A DNA stretch of 64,000 bases from Falsiroseomonas frigidaquae (GTDB taxonomy: Bacteria; Pseudomonadota; Alphaproteobacteria; Acetobacterales; Acetobacteraceae), in the NCBI RefSeq assembly GCF_012163145.1, contig NZ_JAAVTX010000009.1:62001-126000 (forward strand). The letters run 5' to 3'. A program made the translations under genes and the position numbers. This document shows, piece after piece, positions 36,155-46,815 of the stretch (positions are counted from its first letter, which is position 1; every line of letters begins with the position of its first letter). The notes under the pieces are model-generated. The model was given only the letters and a program-made list of their open reading frames with translations. It made no database searches and was not told where the DNA came from.

Positions 36155-36631
36155 ATGACCCAATTCGTGGGCACGCATACAGGAAAGCTGGACCGCAAGG
36201 GCCGCATTTCCGTGCCCGCGCCCTTCCGCGCAGAGCTGGAGGCTGCCGCGACCAACCAGCTCGTCTTTCGTATCTCCCACACGCATCCCTGTATCGAGGC
36301 ACGTTCGCGCCCGGTTTTCCAGCAGATCGTCGACAGCATCGAGGCCCTGCCGCATTTTTCCGAGGAGCGCGAGTTGCTGGAAGCCACCCTCATCGCCGGC
36401 AGTGAGATGCTGAAGCTGGACGGCGAAGGCCGGCTGGTGCTGCCGCAGGAAATGATCGAGGAGCTGACCCTCGGCGACCAGGTGGTCTTCCTGGGCAAGG
36501 GAAATCGTTTCGAGATCTGGAATGAAGCGGTTGGCCGCGCCCATGTGCTCGAGTCGAAGCAGCGCGCCCGCGAATTGCGCCTGACCGTTGCGGCATCAGG
36601 CCTCAACACGACTCCGAAAGCCGTGCCATGA
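36155..36631 (+). CDS. mraZ: MraZ, transcriptional regulator of the dcw cluster
   Basis: First gene of the division and wall cluster; a ring-forming DNA-binding protein of the AbrB/SpoVT fold that represses its own operon in studied bacteria. The 158-residue protein has two copies of the fold: [23 protein letters not shown] at residues 6-28 and [22 protein letters not shown] near 87-108, the latter with the GRLVLP segment typical of MraZ. The start at 36155 gives [10 protein letters not shown]; longer in-frame starts run into the leader. Its stop overlaps the rsmH start (ATGA). Confidence 0.93.
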   Translation: MTQFVGTHTGKLDRKGRISVPAPFRAELEAAATNQLVFRISHTHPCIEARSRPVFQQIVDSIEALPHFSEERELLEATLIAGSEMLKLDGEGRLVLPQEMIEELTLGDQVVFLGKGNRFEIWNEAVGRAHVLESKQRARELRLTVAASGLNTTPKAVP

Positions 36632-37578
36632 GCACGCATGTCCCCGTGATGCTGGAGGAAGTTCTGGCAGTACTGCAGCCGCGCGACGGCGCCATCTACC
36701 TCGACGCCACGTTCGGCGGTGGCGGCTACGCGGCCGCCATCCTGGCGGCTGCAGATTGTACATTGTGGGCGCTGGACCGCGACCCCGATGCGATCGCGCG
36801 CGGTGCCGCGTTGGCGGCGCGGTATCCGGGACGGTTGCATCTGGTGCAGTCCTGCTTTGGCGACATGCTGGACAGCCTGGCGGCGGAGGGCGTCCACGCG
36901 CTCGACGGCGTGGTGATGGATCTCGGCGTTTCCTCCTTCCAGATCGACCAGCCGGAACGCGGCTTCTCCTTCCGTCATGACGGGCCGCTCGACATGCGGA
37001 TGGGCCAGGACGGGGCGACGGCGGCGGACCTGGTCAACAGTCTCGGCGAGCGCGAACTTGTAACGATCCTGTCCGATCTCGGCGAGGAACGGCATGCGCG
37101 CCGCGTCGCACGCGCCATCCTGCGCGAACGCGCCGTGGCCCCCATCACCACCACCGCGCGGCTGGCGGAGATCGTCCGCGGCGCGGTGCCGCGCGACCCT
37201 TCCGGCATCGATGGCGCGACGCGGTCCTTCCAGGCGCTACGCATCGCGGTGAATGACGAGCTGGGCGAGATCGAGCGTGGCCTGGCCGCGGCGCAGTCGC
37301 TGCTGGCGCCGGGCGGGCGGCTGGTGGTGGTGTCCTTCCATTCGCTGGAGGACCGCATCGTCAAGCGCGCCATGGTCGGCGCCGCCGGGCGTGCCGGCAC
37401 CGCATCCCGCCACGACCCCGCCGCGCTGCTGCCGCCGCCGGCGCCCGATTTCGACCTGCTGACCTTCCGCGCGCTGCGTCCGGGGGATGCGGAGACGCAT
37501 GCCAACCCACGCGCGCGTTCCGCCCGTCTGCGTGGCCTGCAGCGCCGCCTGCCGATGAACCAGGGAATCTCGCCATGA
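36628..37578 (+). CDS. rsmH: 16S rRNA m4C1402 methyltransferase
   Basis: SAM-dependent enzyme (formerly MraW) that methylates N4 of C1402 in 16S rRNA. The 316-residue protein has [13 protein letters not shown] at the start, the SAM loop [13 protein letters not shown] near residues 30-42, [21 protein letters not shown] near 94-106 and the C-terminal [13 protein letters not shown]. It overlaps mraZ and ftsL by four bases each, so translation of the three genes is coupled. Confidence 0.96.
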   Translation: MSTHVPVMLEEVLAVLQPRDGAIYLDATFGGGGYAAAILAAADCTLWALDRDPDAIARGAALAARYPGRLHLVQSCFGDMLDSLAAEGVHALDGVVMDLGVSSFQIDQPERGFSFRHDGPLDMRMGQDGATAADLVNSLGERELVTILSDLGEERHARRVARAILRERAVAPITTTARLAEIVRGAVPRDPSGIDGATRSFQALRIAVNDELGEIERGLAAAQSLLAPGGRLVVVSFHSLEDRIVKRAMVGAAGRAGTASRHDPAALLPPPAPDFDLLTFRALRPGDAETHANPRARSARLRGLQRRLPMNQGISP

Positions 37579-38468
37579 TCCGGCCCTTCACGATCCTCTG
37601 CTTCTGCGCCTTCGCCGGTGCCGGTGCCTGGCTGTACCAGGTGAAGCACCAGGTCGCGACGCAGGACCGCGAGCTGCGCGAGGTCTGGCGGCAGATCGAG
37701 CAGGCACGCGACCGCACCTCGATCCTGCGCGCCGAATGGGCGCTGCTGAACGAGCCGGGCCGGCTGCGCGAGGTGGCGCAGCGCCATCTGCCGCTGGAGC
37801 CGATGCAGCCCGCGCAGTTCACCCGCCTGCCGGACATGGTGCGCCGCCTGCCGCAGGCCGTGGCCTTTGCAGGCCCGCCGAACCTGTTCGTGCCGGAACG
37901 CCCGGCGCAGGAGGCTGCGGTGATGCTGGCTGCGGCCCAGATTCCCGCGCCGGCCGCGGCTGCCGCACCGGCCGCGGCTGCCGTACCGGTCACGCCTGCA
38001 GCACCGGCGCCGCGCGCCGCTGCCCGCCCCGCGCCGCGTCCCGCCTCCAGCGTACCCGTCGCCAGCACAACGGCCCGCGCGACGGAAGATGTGCGCGAGG
38101 CCCAGGAAGCGCCCGCCCCGCAGGCGCTGGCCGCCACCATGGCAGCGCAGCGCGCGGTGCAGCCGCGTGTGGCGCCGCCCGTTCCGGCCCGCGCCGCGCC
38201 GCTGCGCGATGCCGCACCCTCCGCTTCCATGGCGCGCGCCGCCGCACCCTCCGAGCGTGCCGCCGCGCCGGCCCGGACGGTGCGCCCGGCCATCCATGTC
38301 GCACCGGTGCGCACCGCGCCGCCGATCCGCACCACCCAGGCCGCGCCGACCACGCCGACCTACGTCTCCGCGCTCGGTGGCGCGTCGTCGCTCGGCCTCG
38401 GCCGGCCGATGGCGCCGCCGGTGCCCTTCTCCTCCGCCGCCGCGGCCACGCTGAACAGCCAGCGCTGA
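37575..38468 (+). CDS. ftsL: FtsL-like divisome protein with a long Ala/Pro-rich extension
   Basis: Bitopic divisome protein that works with FtsB and FtsQ and activates FtsWI. The first 80 residues fit FtsL: a membrane segment ([20 protein letters not shown]), then a coiled coil ([45 protein letters not shown]) and the [11 protein letters not shown] segment that follows it in alphaproteobacterial FtsL. Usual FtsL is 100-150 residues; here about 190 more residues, mostly Ala, Pro and Arg, follow and would be periplasmic. Position between rsmH and ftsI supports the identity. The start overlaps the rsmH stop by four bases. Confidence 0.87.
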   Translation: MIRPFTILCFCAFAGAGAWLYQVKHQVATQDRELREVWRQIEQARDRTSILRAEWALLNEPGRLREVAQRHLPLEPMQPAQFTRLPDMVRRLPQAVAFAGPPNLFVPERPAQEAAVMLAAAQIPAPAAAAAPAAAAVPVTPAAPAPRAAARPAPRPASSVPVASTTARATEDVREAQEAPAPQALAATMAAQRAVQPRVAPPVPARAAPLRDAAPSASMARAAAPSERAAAPARTVRPAIHVAPVRTAPPIRTTQAAPTTPTYVSALGGASSLGLGRPMAPPVPFSSAAAATLNSQR

Positions 38469-38475
38469 ACCGCAC

Positions 38476-40377
38476 ATGTCCCTGAACGCCCCCAACCCCA
38501 ACGCCCTGCCCGCCGGCCGCACCATCGGCCATTCGGTGATGGGTGCCGGCCGCACCGACCTGGTGCGGATCGGCCAGCCGGAGCTGGTCCGCCGCGCGGT
38601 GATGGAGCGCACGCGATCGCGCCTGCTGATCGCCGCCGGCGGCTTCGCGCTGCTGTTCGGGGCGGTGGCGGCGCGGCTGGCCGATGCGACGCTGATCTCC
38701 CCGGCGGAGCCGAAGCGGCTGGCCGCGATGGTGCGGCAGAACACGCCGCCGGCGGAGCACCTGCCCGGCCGAGCCGCCATCACCGACCGCAATGGCGAGT
38801 TGCTGGCGGTGACGCTGCCGATCACGGCGCTCTACGCCAATCCGAGCGAGATCACCGACCCCGCCGGCGTGGCCCGCCGGCTGGTGCGCGTGCTGCCGCA
38901 ACTGGATGAGGAACGCGTCGCCGCGAGGCTGACCGGGGAACGGCAATTCGCCTACCTCGCCCGGGCGCTGACGCCGCGCGAGCAGCAGTCGGTGAATTCG
39001 CTCGGCATTCCGGGCCTGTATTTCGAGGAAGCCGAGCGCCGCATCTACCCGCAGGGCCGCGCAGCCGCGCATATCCTCGGCGGCGTCGATGTCGATGGCA
39101 ACGGCACGGCCGGGGTCGAGCGCTACTTCGATGAGCGCCTGCGGCTGCGGCGCGGCGAGGATCTGCGCCTGTCGCTGGATGTCCGCGTGCAGCTCGCGCT
39201 GCGCGACGCCGTGCAGCAGGCGATCACGGACTACAACGGCATCGGCGGCGCCGGCATCCTGATGGATGTGCAGAGCGCCGAGGTGATCGGCATGGTCTCG
39301 CTGCCCGATTTCGACCTGGCCGAGCCGGCGCGGGTCGAGGCGGTGACGCCGGGCGCCGACGAGCAGGGCCACAACCCGCGCTTCAACCGCGCCACCGTCG
39401 GCGTGTATGAGCCGGGCTCCACCTTCAAGCTGCTCACCGCCTCCATGGCGCTGGAACTCGGCACGGTGAATATCTGGGGCGGCTACGACGCGTCGCGCCC
39501 GATCCGCTATGGCCGCTTCACCATCAACGACTACCGCGGCAAGAACCGCTGGCTCGCCTTGCCGGAAATCCTGGCCTATTCGTCCAACCTCGCCTCCGCG
39601 CACATGGCGGCGGCAGTTGGGCCGCAGCGGCACCGCGAATTCATGGTGCGGATGGGCATGGGGTCCCGCATCGGGATCGAGCTGCCGGAAACGGCGGTGC
39701 CGCTGATCCCGCGTGCCAATGCCTGGCGCGACATCAACACCCTGACCATCGGCTTCGGCCACGGCATCTCCGTCACCCCGCTGCATGTCATCACCGGCGT
39801 CACCGCGGTGGCCAATGGCGGCATGCTGCGGCAGCCGACGCTGATGGCGCAGCCGCCGGGCACCGTGGCCGAGGGCACGCGGGTGATCAGCGAGGGCACG
39901 TCGGCCACCATGCGCCGGCTGATGCGGCTGGTGGTGACGGATGGCTCCGGCCGCAGCGCGGATGTCCCTGGCTATTTCGTCGGCGGCAAGACCGGCACGG
40001 CGGAGAAGACCGGGCCCGGCGGCCGCTACATCCGGAACAAGCGCATCGCCGCCTTCGTTGGCGCCTTCCCGATGCAGGCACCGCGCTACGCATTGTACGT
40101 GATGGTGGACGAGCCGAAGCCGAATGCGCGCAGCCACGGCTTCGCCACCGCCGGCTGGGTCGCCGCCCCCGCGGCCGGGGAGATCGTGCGCCGCGTTGCG
40201 CCCATCCTCGGCCTGGCGCCGGAGACGGACCGCATCGCGGAGATCCAGGCCGGCCTTGCCATCGCCATGCAGCCCGGCCGCCCGCGCGCCGCCCCGCCCA
40301 CCCGTGCCGCCGGGGCCCCCGGCCGCGCCGAGCCGCGCCCCGCCTTGTTGCGGGAGGCGAGCATTGCGCCGCGATGA
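38476..40377 (+). CDS. ftsI: Peptidoglycan transpeptidase FtsI (PBP3/PBP2-type)
   Basis: Septal transpeptidase that cross-links peptidoglycan together with FtsW. The 633-residue class B PBP has a cytoplasmic N-terminus of about 47 residues, a membrane segment (LLIAAGGFALLFGAVAARLAD), the pedestal domain (GRAAITDRNGELLAVTLP) and the transpeptidase domain with Ser315 in GSTFK, SSN at 369-371 and KTG starting at Lys505. The last 60 residues are Ala/Pro/Arg-rich. It starts seven bases after ftsL and runs 14 bases into murE. Confidence 0.96.
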   Translation: MSLNAPNPNALPAGRTIGHSVMGAGRTDLVRIGQPELVRRAVMERTRSRLLIAAGGFALLFGAVAARLADATLISPAEPKRLAAMVRQNTPPAEHLPGRAAITDRNGELLAVTLPITALYANPSEITDPAGVARRLVRVLPQLDEERVAARLTGERQFAYLARALTPREQQSVNSLGIPGLYFEEAERRIYPQGRAAAHILGGVDVDGNGTAGVERYFDERLRLRRGEDLRLSLDVRVQLALRDAVQQAITDYNGIGGAGILMDVQSAEVIGMVSLPDFDLAEPARVEAVTPGADEQGHNPRFNRATVGVYEPGSTFKLLTASMALELGTVNIWGGYDASRPIRYGRFTINDYRGKNRWLALPEILAYSSNLASAHMAAAVGPQRHREFMVRMGMGSRIGIELPETAVPLIPRANAWRDINTLTIGFGHGISVTPLHVITGVTAVANGGMLRQPTLMAQPPGTVAEGTRVISEGTSATMRRLMRLVVTDGSGRSADVPGYFVGGKTGTAEKTGPGGRYIRNKRIAAFVGAFPMQAPRYALYVMVDEPKPNARSHGFATAGWVAAPAAGEIVRRVAPILGLAPETDRIAEIQAGLAIAMQPGRPRAAPPTRAAGAPGRAEPRPALLREASIAPR

Positions 40378-41860
40378 CGCACCCGTCGCGCGCCGCCTGG
40401 ACGAATTGCTGCGCGCGCTGCCCGAGATCACCGTCCCGTCCGGCGCGCTGCCCGCGATCGGCGGGCTGACGGAGGACAGCCGCAAGGTCGCCTCCGGCGA
40501 CCTGTTCGCCGCCCTGCCCGGCAGCCAGGCTGATGGCCGCCGCTTCATCGCCGATGCCGTGGCGCGCGGCGCGGCAGCCGTGCTGGCACCGGAAGGCACC
40601 GCATGGCCGGAGGGCGTGGCTTCGCGCCCGCTGCTGCAGGCCGCCGATCCGCGCCGCGCGTTGGCGCTGCTCGCCGCCGCCTTCCATGCCGGACAGCCGG
40701 AGATCGTGGTCGCCGTCACCGGGACCAACGGCAAGACCAGCAGCGTGGATTTCCTGCGCCAGCTCTGGACGCTGGATGGCCAGCGCGCCGCGTCGCTCGG
40801 CACGCTCGGGCTGCGCGCGGCAGGTTTCCCCGAAGGCCCGTCGCTGACAACGCCGGATCCGGTGGCGCTGCATGGTACCCTGGCGGCGCTGGCCCGCGCC
40901 GGCTTCGGCGCCGCGGCGCTGGAAGCGTCCTCGCATGGGCTGGAGCAGCGGCGGCTGGATGGCGTGCGGCTGGCCGCTGCCGGCTTCACCAACCTGACGC
41001 GCGACCACCTGGACTATCACGGCGACATGGAGGCCTACCGCGCCGCCAAGCTCCGCCTGTTCGACACGCTGCTGCCGCCGGGTGCCTGTGCGGTGGCGCA
41101 TGCGGAGATGGAGGGCGCAACCCGCGCCGCCCTGCAATCCATCGCCGCCGCGCGTGGCCTGCGGCTGATGACGGTCGGCGAGAATGGCGAGACGCTGCGC
41201 CTGGTGGCCCAGGCCGCGCTGCCGGATGGGCAGGACCTCACCATCGAGGGTTTCGGCCTGCGGGAAAGGCTGCGCCTGTCGCTGCCCGGCCGCTTCCAGG
41301 CGGACAACGTGCTGATGGCGGCGGCGCTGGCGATCGGCGCCGGCATGGCGCCGGAGCGCGCCTTCGAATTGCTGCCGCGGTTGCAGGGCGTGCGGGGGCG
41401 GATGGAACTGGCGGCGCGGCTGCCGAACGGCGCCGCCATCTACGTGGATTACGCACATACGCCGGATGCGCTGGCGCGGCTGCTGCGCGCGCTGCGCGCG
41501 CATGTCGCGCCGGGCGGGCGGCTGCATGTGCTGTTCGGCGCCGGTGGCGACCGCGACCCTGGCAAGCGCCCGCTGATGGGCGAGGCCTGTGCGGCGGAGG
41601 CGGATCTCTGCTGGGTGACCGATGACAACCCACGTAGCGAGGACCCGGCACTGATCCGCGCCGCCGTGCTCGCCGCCTGCCCCGGCGGCATCGATGCGGG
41701 CGATCGGGCCGGCGCCATCGCGCGGGCCGTGGCGGCGCTCGGCCCCGGCGATGTGCTGGCGGTGGCCGGCAAGGGGCATGAGAGCGGCCAGACCATCGGG
41801 CGTGAGACACTGCCCTTCGACGATGTTGCGGTGGTGCGCGCCGCGGCAGGTGCGGCATGA
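40364..41860 (+). CDS. murE: UDP-MurNAc-tripeptide synthetase, diaminopimelate-adding
   Basis: Cytoplasmic ligase adding the third residue to UDP-MurNAc-L-Ala-D-Glu. The 498-residue protein has the substrate domain (GGLTEDSRKVASGDLFAAL), the ATP loop VTGTNGKTSS near residue 119-128, EASSHGLEQRRL and the C-terminal DNPRSEDP motif that marks meso-diaminopimelate enzymes rather than lysine ones. The start is a TTG at 40364, six bases after GGGAGG and inside the end of ftsI; an ATG ten bases later is out of frame. murF follows with a four-base overlap. Confidence 0.95.
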   Translation: MRRDDAPVARRLDELLRALPEITVPSGALPAIGGLTEDSRKVASGDLFAALPGSQADGRRFIADAVARGAAAVLAPEGTAWPEGVASRPLLQAADPRRALALLAAAFHAGQPEIVVAVTGTNGKTSSVDFLRQLWTLDGQRAASLGTLGLRAAGFPEGPSLTTPDPVALHGTLAALARAGFGAAALEASSHGLEQRRLDGVRLAAAGFTNLTRDHLDYHGDMEAYRAAKLRLFDTLLPPGACAVAHAEMEGATRAALQSIAAARGLRLMTVGENGETLRLVAQAALPDGQDLTIEGFGLRERLRLSLPGRFQADNVLMAAALAIGAGMAPERAFELLPRLQGVRGRMELAARLPNGAAIYVDYAHTPDALARLLRALRAHVAPGGRLHVLFGAGGDRDPGKRPLMGEACAAEADLCWVTDDNPRSEDPALIRAAVLAACPGGIDAGDRAGAIARAVAALGPGDVLAVAGKGHESGQTIGRETLPFDDVAVVRAAAGAA

Positions 41861-43227
41861 GCGTGCTGTGGACCAGCCAGGAGCTGCGCGACGCGACCGA
41901 GGGGACGCTGGCGGCGGAGGTCACCATCACCGGCGTGTCCATCGACAGCCGCAGCGTGGCGCCGGGCGAGCTGTTCGTGGCGCTGCGCGATGTGCGGGAC
42001 GGGCACGGCTTCGTGGCGGATGCGCTGGCGCGCGGCGCCGCGGCGGCGCTGGTGGACCATGTGCCGGACGGCGTGGCGCCGGATGCGCCCTTGCTGCTGG
42101 TGCGCGACACGCTGGCGGGCCTGCGCGCGCTGGGTGCCGCCGCGCGATCCCGCAGCGGCGCCCGCGTGGTGGGCGTGACCGGCAGCGTCGGCAAGACCAC
42201 GACGAAGGAGATGCTGCGCGCCCTTCTGTCCGTGGCGGGCACGACCCATGCTGCGGTGGCCAGCTACAACAACCACTGGGGCGTGCCGCTGACGCTCGCC
42301 CGCATGCCGCGCGACAGCGAATTCGCCATCATCGAGATGGGCATGAATCATCCGGGCGAGATCGCGCCGCTGGCCGCGCTGGCGCGGCCGCATGTCGCCG
42401 TCATCACCACCATCGCGGCGGCGCATCTCGGCCATATGGGCAGCCTTGAGGCGATCGCGCGGGAGAAGGCTGCAATCCTGTCCGGCCTGCTGCCGGGTGG
42501 CGTGGCGGTGCTGCCGGCGGAAAGCGAGTTCCTGCCGCTGCTGCGCGAAGCCGCCGGCGGCGCGCGGGTGGTGACCTTCGGCGAGGGCGGCGATGCGCGT
42601 GCCATCGAGGTGCGGGCCGATGCGGAAGGCAGCGATCTGCGGGCCGAGATCCTCGGCGCGCGGGTGGATTTCCGGCTTGGCACGCCCGGCCTGCACATGG
42701 CGCGCAACGCGCTGGCCGCGCTGGCGGCGGTGGCGGCACTGGGGCTGGATGTGGCGCCGCTGGCCGGCGCGCTGGCCGGTTTCCGCGCGCTGCAGGGGCG
42801 TGGCGACCGCCGCGCCATCGCCACGCCGGATGGCGGGCACGCGACCCTGCTGGACGAGGCCTATAACGGCCAGCCGCCCTCGATGCGCGCCGCGCTGGCG
42901 CTGCTGAAGCTGCTGCCGGCGCGGCGGCGGGTGGCGGTGCTCGGGCAGATGGGCGAGCTCGGCGATTTCGCCCGCGACGAACATGCGGCGCTGGCGCCGC
43001 ATGTCGCGGATGCCGCCGATCTGGTCTTTGCCTGCGGCCCGCTGATGCGCCACGCGCTGGCGGCGCTGCCCGCCGCACGCATCGGCGCCTGGGCGGAAAG
43101 TTCCGCCGAACTGGCGCCCCTGGTTGCCGCCGCGCTGCGCGATGGCGATGCCGTTCTTGTCAAAGGCAGTCTCGCGACGGGTATGAAGACCGTGGTGCAG
43201 GCGCTGTGCGAAAGCCCGACTCCATGA
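41857..43227 (+). CDS. murF: UDP-MurNAc-tripeptide-D-Ala-D-Ala ligase
   Basis: Adds the D-Ala-D-Ala dipeptide made by Ddl to the muramyl tripeptide, ending cytoplasmic precursor synthesis. The 456-residue protein shows [17 protein letters not shown] near residue 27, the ATP loop [14 protein letters not shown] near 107-120, [30 protein letters not shown], and [15 protein letters not shown] near 333. In the ATP loop the usual Asn-Gly is replaced by Val-Gly, as is common in MurF. Overlaps murE and mraY by four bases each. Confidence 0.96.
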   Translation: MSVLWTSQELRDATEGTLAAEVTITGVSIDSRSVAPGELFVALRDVRDGHGFVADALARGAAAALVDHVPDGVAPDAPLLLVRDTLAGLRALGAAARSRSGARVVGVTGSVGKTTTKEMLRALLSVAGTTHAAVASYNNHWGVPLTLARMPRDSEFAIIEMGMNHPGEIAPLAALARPHVAVITTIAAAHLGHMGSLEAIAREKAAILSGLLPGGVAVLPAESEFLPLLREAAGGARVVTFGEGGDARAIEVRADAEGSDLRAEILGARVDFRLGTPGLHMARNALAALAAVAALGLDVAPLAGALAGFRALQGRGDRRAIATPDGGHATLLDEAYNGQPPSMRAALALLKLLPARRRVAVLGQMGELGDFARDEHAALAPHVADAADLVFACGPLMRHALAALPAARIGAWAESSAELAPLVAAALRDGDAVLVKGSLATGMKTVVQALCESPTP

Positions 43228-44312
43228 TCTTCCATCTCCTCGCGCCGCTGTCGGACAATTTCGCGCTGTTCAACGTGGTGCGCTACGTCACCTTCCGCGC
43301 CGGCGCCGCCTGCATCACGGCGCTGATCATCGCGCTGTTCTTCGGCCCGATGCTGATCCGCTGGCTGCGCGCAAAGCAGAATGGCGGCCAGCCGATCCGC
43401 GAGGACGGGCCGGCCAGCCACCTGCTGACCAAGAAGGGCACGCCCACCATGGGCGGCATGCTGATCCTGCTTGCCCTCACTGGATCCACCTTGCTGTGGG
43501 CAGACCTGCGCAACGGCTTCGTCTGGTGCGTGCTGATGGTGACGCTGGGCTATGGCGCGCTGGGCTTCGCCGATGACTGGCTGAAGGTGACCAAGCGCAA
43601 TACCAAGGGCGTCTCCGGCAAGCAGAAGCTGATCGCGCAGGCGGTGATCGGGCTTCTCGCGGCCGTCTGGCTCACCTTCCTGATGCCGGAGGCGCTGGCC
43701 GACAAGCTGGCGCTGCCGGTGTTCAAGGAATTGCTGATCCCGCTCGGCTTCGCCTTCCCGATCCTGGCGATGCTGGTGATGATGGGCGCCTCCAACGCCG
43801 TGAACCTGACGGATGGGCTGGACGGGCTTGCCATCGTTCCGGTGATGATCGCGGCCGGCGTCTTCGCGCTGATCGCATATCTCGTCGGCAACCGCATCTT
43901 CGCGGACCATCTGCAGCTGCATGCCGTGGCGGGTTCGGGCGAACTGGCGGTGTTCTGCTCCGCGCTGATCGGCGCCAGCCTCGGCTTCCTGTGGTTCAAC
44001 GCGCCGCCGGCCGCGGTATTCATGGGCGATACCGGTTCGCTGGCGCTTGGCGGCGCGCTGGGCGCGGTGGCGGTGGCGACGAAGCATGAGATCGTGCTGG
44101 CGATCGTCGGCGGGCTGTTCGTGGTGGAGACGCTGTCCGTCATCATCCAGGTGTTCTGGTTCAAGCGCACCGGCCAGCGCGTCTTCCTGATGGCGCCGCT
44201 GCACCATCATTTCGAGAAGAAGGGCTGGGCCGAACCGACCATCGTGATCCGCTTCTGGATCATTGCGATGATCCTCGGCCTGATCGGCCTTTCGACGCTG
44301 AAGCTGCGATGA
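43224..44312 (+). CDS. mraY: Phospho-MurNAc-pentapeptide translocase
   Basis: Integral membrane enzyme that makes lipid I from UDP-MurNAc-pentapeptide and undecaprenyl phosphate. The 362-residue protein has about ten membrane segments and the conserved cytoplasmic motifs [13 protein letters not shown] near residue 72, [10 protein letters not shown] with the Asp pair near 117, [11 protein letters not shown] near 195, and the [13 protein letters not shown] histidines near 327-336. The ATG at 43224 overlaps the murF stop (ATGA), which is preferred to a GTG 18 bases upstream. Confidence 0.97.
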   Translation: MIFHLLAPLSDNFALFNVVRYVTFRAGAACITALIIALFFGPMLIRWLRAKQNGGQPIREDGPASHLLTKKGTPTMGGMLILLALTGSTLLWADLRNGFVWCVLMVTLGYGALGFADDWLKVTKRNTKGVSGKQKLIAQAVIGLLAAVWLTFLMPEALADKLALPVFKELLIPLGFAFPILAMLVMMGASNAVNLTDGLDGLAIVPVMIAAGVFALIAYLVGNRIFADHLQLHAVAGSGELAVFCSALIGASLGFLWFNAPPAAVFMGDTGSLALGGALGAVAVATKHEIVLAIVGGLFVVETLSVIIQVFWFKRTGQRVFLMAPLHHHFEKKGWAEPTIVIRFWIIAMILGLIGLSTLKLR

Positions 44313-45688
44313 GCGCCTTCACGCCCTTTTCGGGCCAACGCATCGCCGTGGTCGGGCTCGGCCGCGCCGGCTTGCCGGCGGCGGCGCGGCTGGCCGAATG
44401 GGGCGCGGAGGTGATCTGCTGGGACGATGGCGCCGCGGCGCGCGCGGCGGCGGAAGCGGCGGGCTTCGTGCTGCGCGATCCGTCTGAGGGCCGCTTCACG
44501 GCCGATGCGCTGCTGCTGTCGCCCGGCATCCCGCACACCCTGCCCCGGCCGCACCCGGCGGCGGATGCGGCGCGGGCGGCGGGCGTGCCGATCCTGTGCG
44601 ACGTGGAGTTCCTGTTCCGCGCGGTGCGCGCCAGCGGCAGCCAGGCCGGTTTCCTCGGCATCACCGGCACCAACGGCAAGTCCACCACCACCGCCCTGCT
44701 GCACCATATCCTGGTGGGTGCGGGACGGATTTCCGAGGTCGGGGGGAATCTCGGGCCGGCAGCCCTCGGACTCAACATGTTGGGGTCGGAAGGGTTCTAC
44801 ACCCTCGAAATGTCGAGCTACAGCTTGGAGCGAATCGCGTCCGTCGGCTTCAAGGTGGGTGTGATGTTGAACCTGAGCCCCGATCACCTCGACCGTCATG
44901 GCAGCATGGCCGGCTATGCTGCTGCGAAGATGAATATCTTCGCGCGGCAGGGCCGTGAGGACTTCGCCGTGCTCGGTCAGGACGATGATTTGTCCCCGGG
45001 AATGGGCGCCGGATTGGCCGCCCGGATGATCCCGATCTCGGGTTACCACGCGGTGAAGGACGGCATCTGGGCAGAAGGTCGCAGCCTGCGCGACGCGGAT
45101 GGCGAAATCGCCGATCTGCGCGAGGCCCCTGCCCTGCCCGGCGTGCACAACGCGCAGAACGCCGCCGCCGCCGCGGCGGTAGCGCTGGCACTCGGCCTTG
45201 AGCGTGCGGATGTGGCGCGCGGCCTGCACAGCTTCGGCGGCCTGCCGCACCGGCAGGAGCAGGTGGGCGAGATCGGCGGGCTGCGCTTCGTCAATGACAG
45301 CAAGGCGACCAACGCCGAAAGCGCGGCGCGCGCGCTGGCCTCGTACGACCGCGTCATCTGGATCGCCGGCGGCACCGGCAAGGAAGGCGGCATCGAGAGC
45401 CTGGTGCCGCATTTCCCGCACATCGCGCATGCCATCCTGATCGGCCGCGACGGCCCGGCCTTCGCCGCGACGCTCGCCGCCCATGGCGTGGCGCATGAGG
45501 TGGCGGGCACGCTGGAGGCAGCGCTGCCGGCCGCCACCGCCGCCGCGCGGGCAACGGGCACGGCGGTGGTGCTGCTGTCCCCGGCCGCGGCGTCCTGGGA
45601 CCAGTTCACGGGTTTCGATGCGCGCGGCGACCGCTTCCGCACGCTGGTGCAGGCGATGCGCGCCGCGGATCAAGGGAGGGCGGCATGA
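44309..45688 (+). CDS. murD: UDP-MurNAc-L-alanine-D-glutamate ligase
   Basis: Second amino acid ligase of the muramyl peptide pathway. The 459-residue protein has a Rossmann start ([22 protein letters not shown]), [30 protein letters not shown], the ATP loop [16 protein letters not shown] near residue 118-133, [19 protein letters not shown] and the C-terminal [10 protein letters not shown] with [11 protein letters not shown]. Overlaps mraY and ftsW by four bases each. Confidence 0.96.
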   Translation: MSAFTPFSGQRIAVVGLGRAGLPAAARLAEWGAEVICWDDGAAARAAAEAAGFVLRDPSEGRFTADALLLSPGIPHTLPRPHPAADAARAAGVPILCDVEFLFRAVRASGSQAGFLGITGTNGKSTTTALLHHILVGAGRISEVGGNLGPAALGLNMLGSEGFYTLEMSSYSLERIASVGFKVGVMLNLSPDHLDRHGSMAGYAAAKMNIFARQGREDFAVLGQDDDLSPGMGAGLAARMIPISGYHAVKDGIWAEGRSLRDADGEIADLREAPALPGVHNAQNAAAAAAVALALGLERADVARGLHSFGGLPHRQEQVGEIGGLRFVNDSKATNAESAARALASYDRVIWIAGGTGKEGGIESLVPHFPHIAHAILIGRDGPAFAATLAAHGVAHEVAGTLEAALPAATAAARATGTAVVLLSPAAASWDQFTGFDARGDRFRTLVQAMRAADQGRAA

Positions 45689-46815
45689 TCCAGGTCTCTC
45701 GCGCCGATACCTCGACGGTCGGCCGCTGGTGGTGGACGGTCGATCGCTGGACGCTGGCGGCGCTGCTGACGCTGATCGGCTTCGGCTACGTCATGATGCT
45801 GGCGGCGAGCCCCGCGGTGGCGGAGCGCATCGGCGCCGCGTCGCGCAACATGTTCTTCATCCGGCAGATCGCCTACCTGGCGCTGGCCGCCAGCGTGATG
45901 GTGCTGGTCTCCATGCTGACGGTGAAGCAGGTGCGGATGCTGGCCTGGTTCGGCCTTGCCAGTTCGCTGCTGCTGGTGGCGGCGACGCTGGTGGTGGGGG
46001 CGGAGATCAAGGGCGCCCGGCGCTGGATCGCGCTGCCCGGCATCGGTTCGCTGCAGCCATCCGAATTCCTCAAGCCCTGCTTCGCGGTGGTTGCCGCCTG
46101 GCTGATCGCGGAAGGCAAGCTGAACCGGCGCCATGGCGCCACGGCACTCGCGGTGCTGCTGTTCATCGTCAGCGCGGCGCTGCTGCAGCGGCAGCCGGAT
46201 ATCGGCATGCTGCTGGTGGTGACGGCGGTGTTCTTCGCGCAGTTCTTCGTCGCCGGGCTGAACATGCTGGTCGTCGTCGTGGCGGGCGTCGGTGGCGTGG
46301 CGGCCGCGTTCGGCGCCTACTTCCTGTTCCCGCACGTGCAGTCCCGCGTGCAGCGCTTCCTCGACCCCAACGCCGACAACTACCAGGCCGAAGTGGCGCT
46401 GGAGGCCTTCGGCAATGGCGGCCTGCTGGGCCGAGGCCCCGGCGAGGGCCGCATCAAGAACGTGCTTCCCGACGCGCATGCCGACTTCGTCTTCGCGGTG
46501 GCCGGGGAAGAATTCGGCCTGGTGGTGTGCCTGGTGATCCTGGCGCTGTTCGCCTTCGTCGTGGTGCGCGGGCTGGTGCGGCTGCTGGGCGAGAGCGACC
46601 TGTTCGTGGTGCTGGCCTGCGCCGGGCTGCTGACGCAGTTCGGGCTGCAGAGCTTCATCAACATGGCCTCCACCCTGCACCTGATCCCGACCAAGGGGAT
46701 GACGCTGCCCTTCGTGTCCTATGGCGGGTCCTCCGTGGTCGCCATCGCCCTCGGGATGGGAATGCTGCTGGCGCTGACGCGCCGCCGCCTGTCCCGGACC
46801 GAGGACGATCGATGA
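45685..46815 (+). CDS. ftsW: Lipid II polymerase FtsW (SEDS family)
   Basis: Septal peptidoglycan glycosyltransferase working with FtsI. The 376-residue protein has about ten membrane segments. Seen: WWWTVDRWTLAALLTLIGFGYVMMLAASP at the start, GARRWIALPGIGSLQPSEFLKP near residue 110, QRFLDPNADNYQAEVALEAFGNGGLLGRGPGEGRIKNVLPDAHADFVFAVAGEEFG in the large outer loop (the region of the catalytic Asp), and the C-terminal TKGMTLPFVSYGGSS. Overlaps murD and murG by four bases each. Confidence 0.96.
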   Translation: MIQVSRADTSTVGRWWWTVDRWTLAALLTLIGFGYVMMLAASPAVAERIGAASRNMFFIRQIAYLALAASVMVLVSMLTVKQVRMLAWFGLASSLLLVAATLVVGAEIKGARRWIALPGIGSLQPSEFLKPCFAVVAAWLIAEGKLNRRHGATALAVLLFIVSAALLQRQPDIGMLLVVTAVFFAQFFVAGLNMLVVVVAGVGGVAAAFGAYFLFPHVQSRVQRFLDPNADNYQAEVALEAFGNGGLLGRGPGEGRIKNVLPDAHADFVFAVAGEEFGLVVCLVILALFAFVVVRGLVRLLGESDLFVVLACAGLLTQFGLQSFINMASTLHLIPTKGMTLPFVSYGGSSVVAIALGMGMLLALTRRRLSRTEDDR

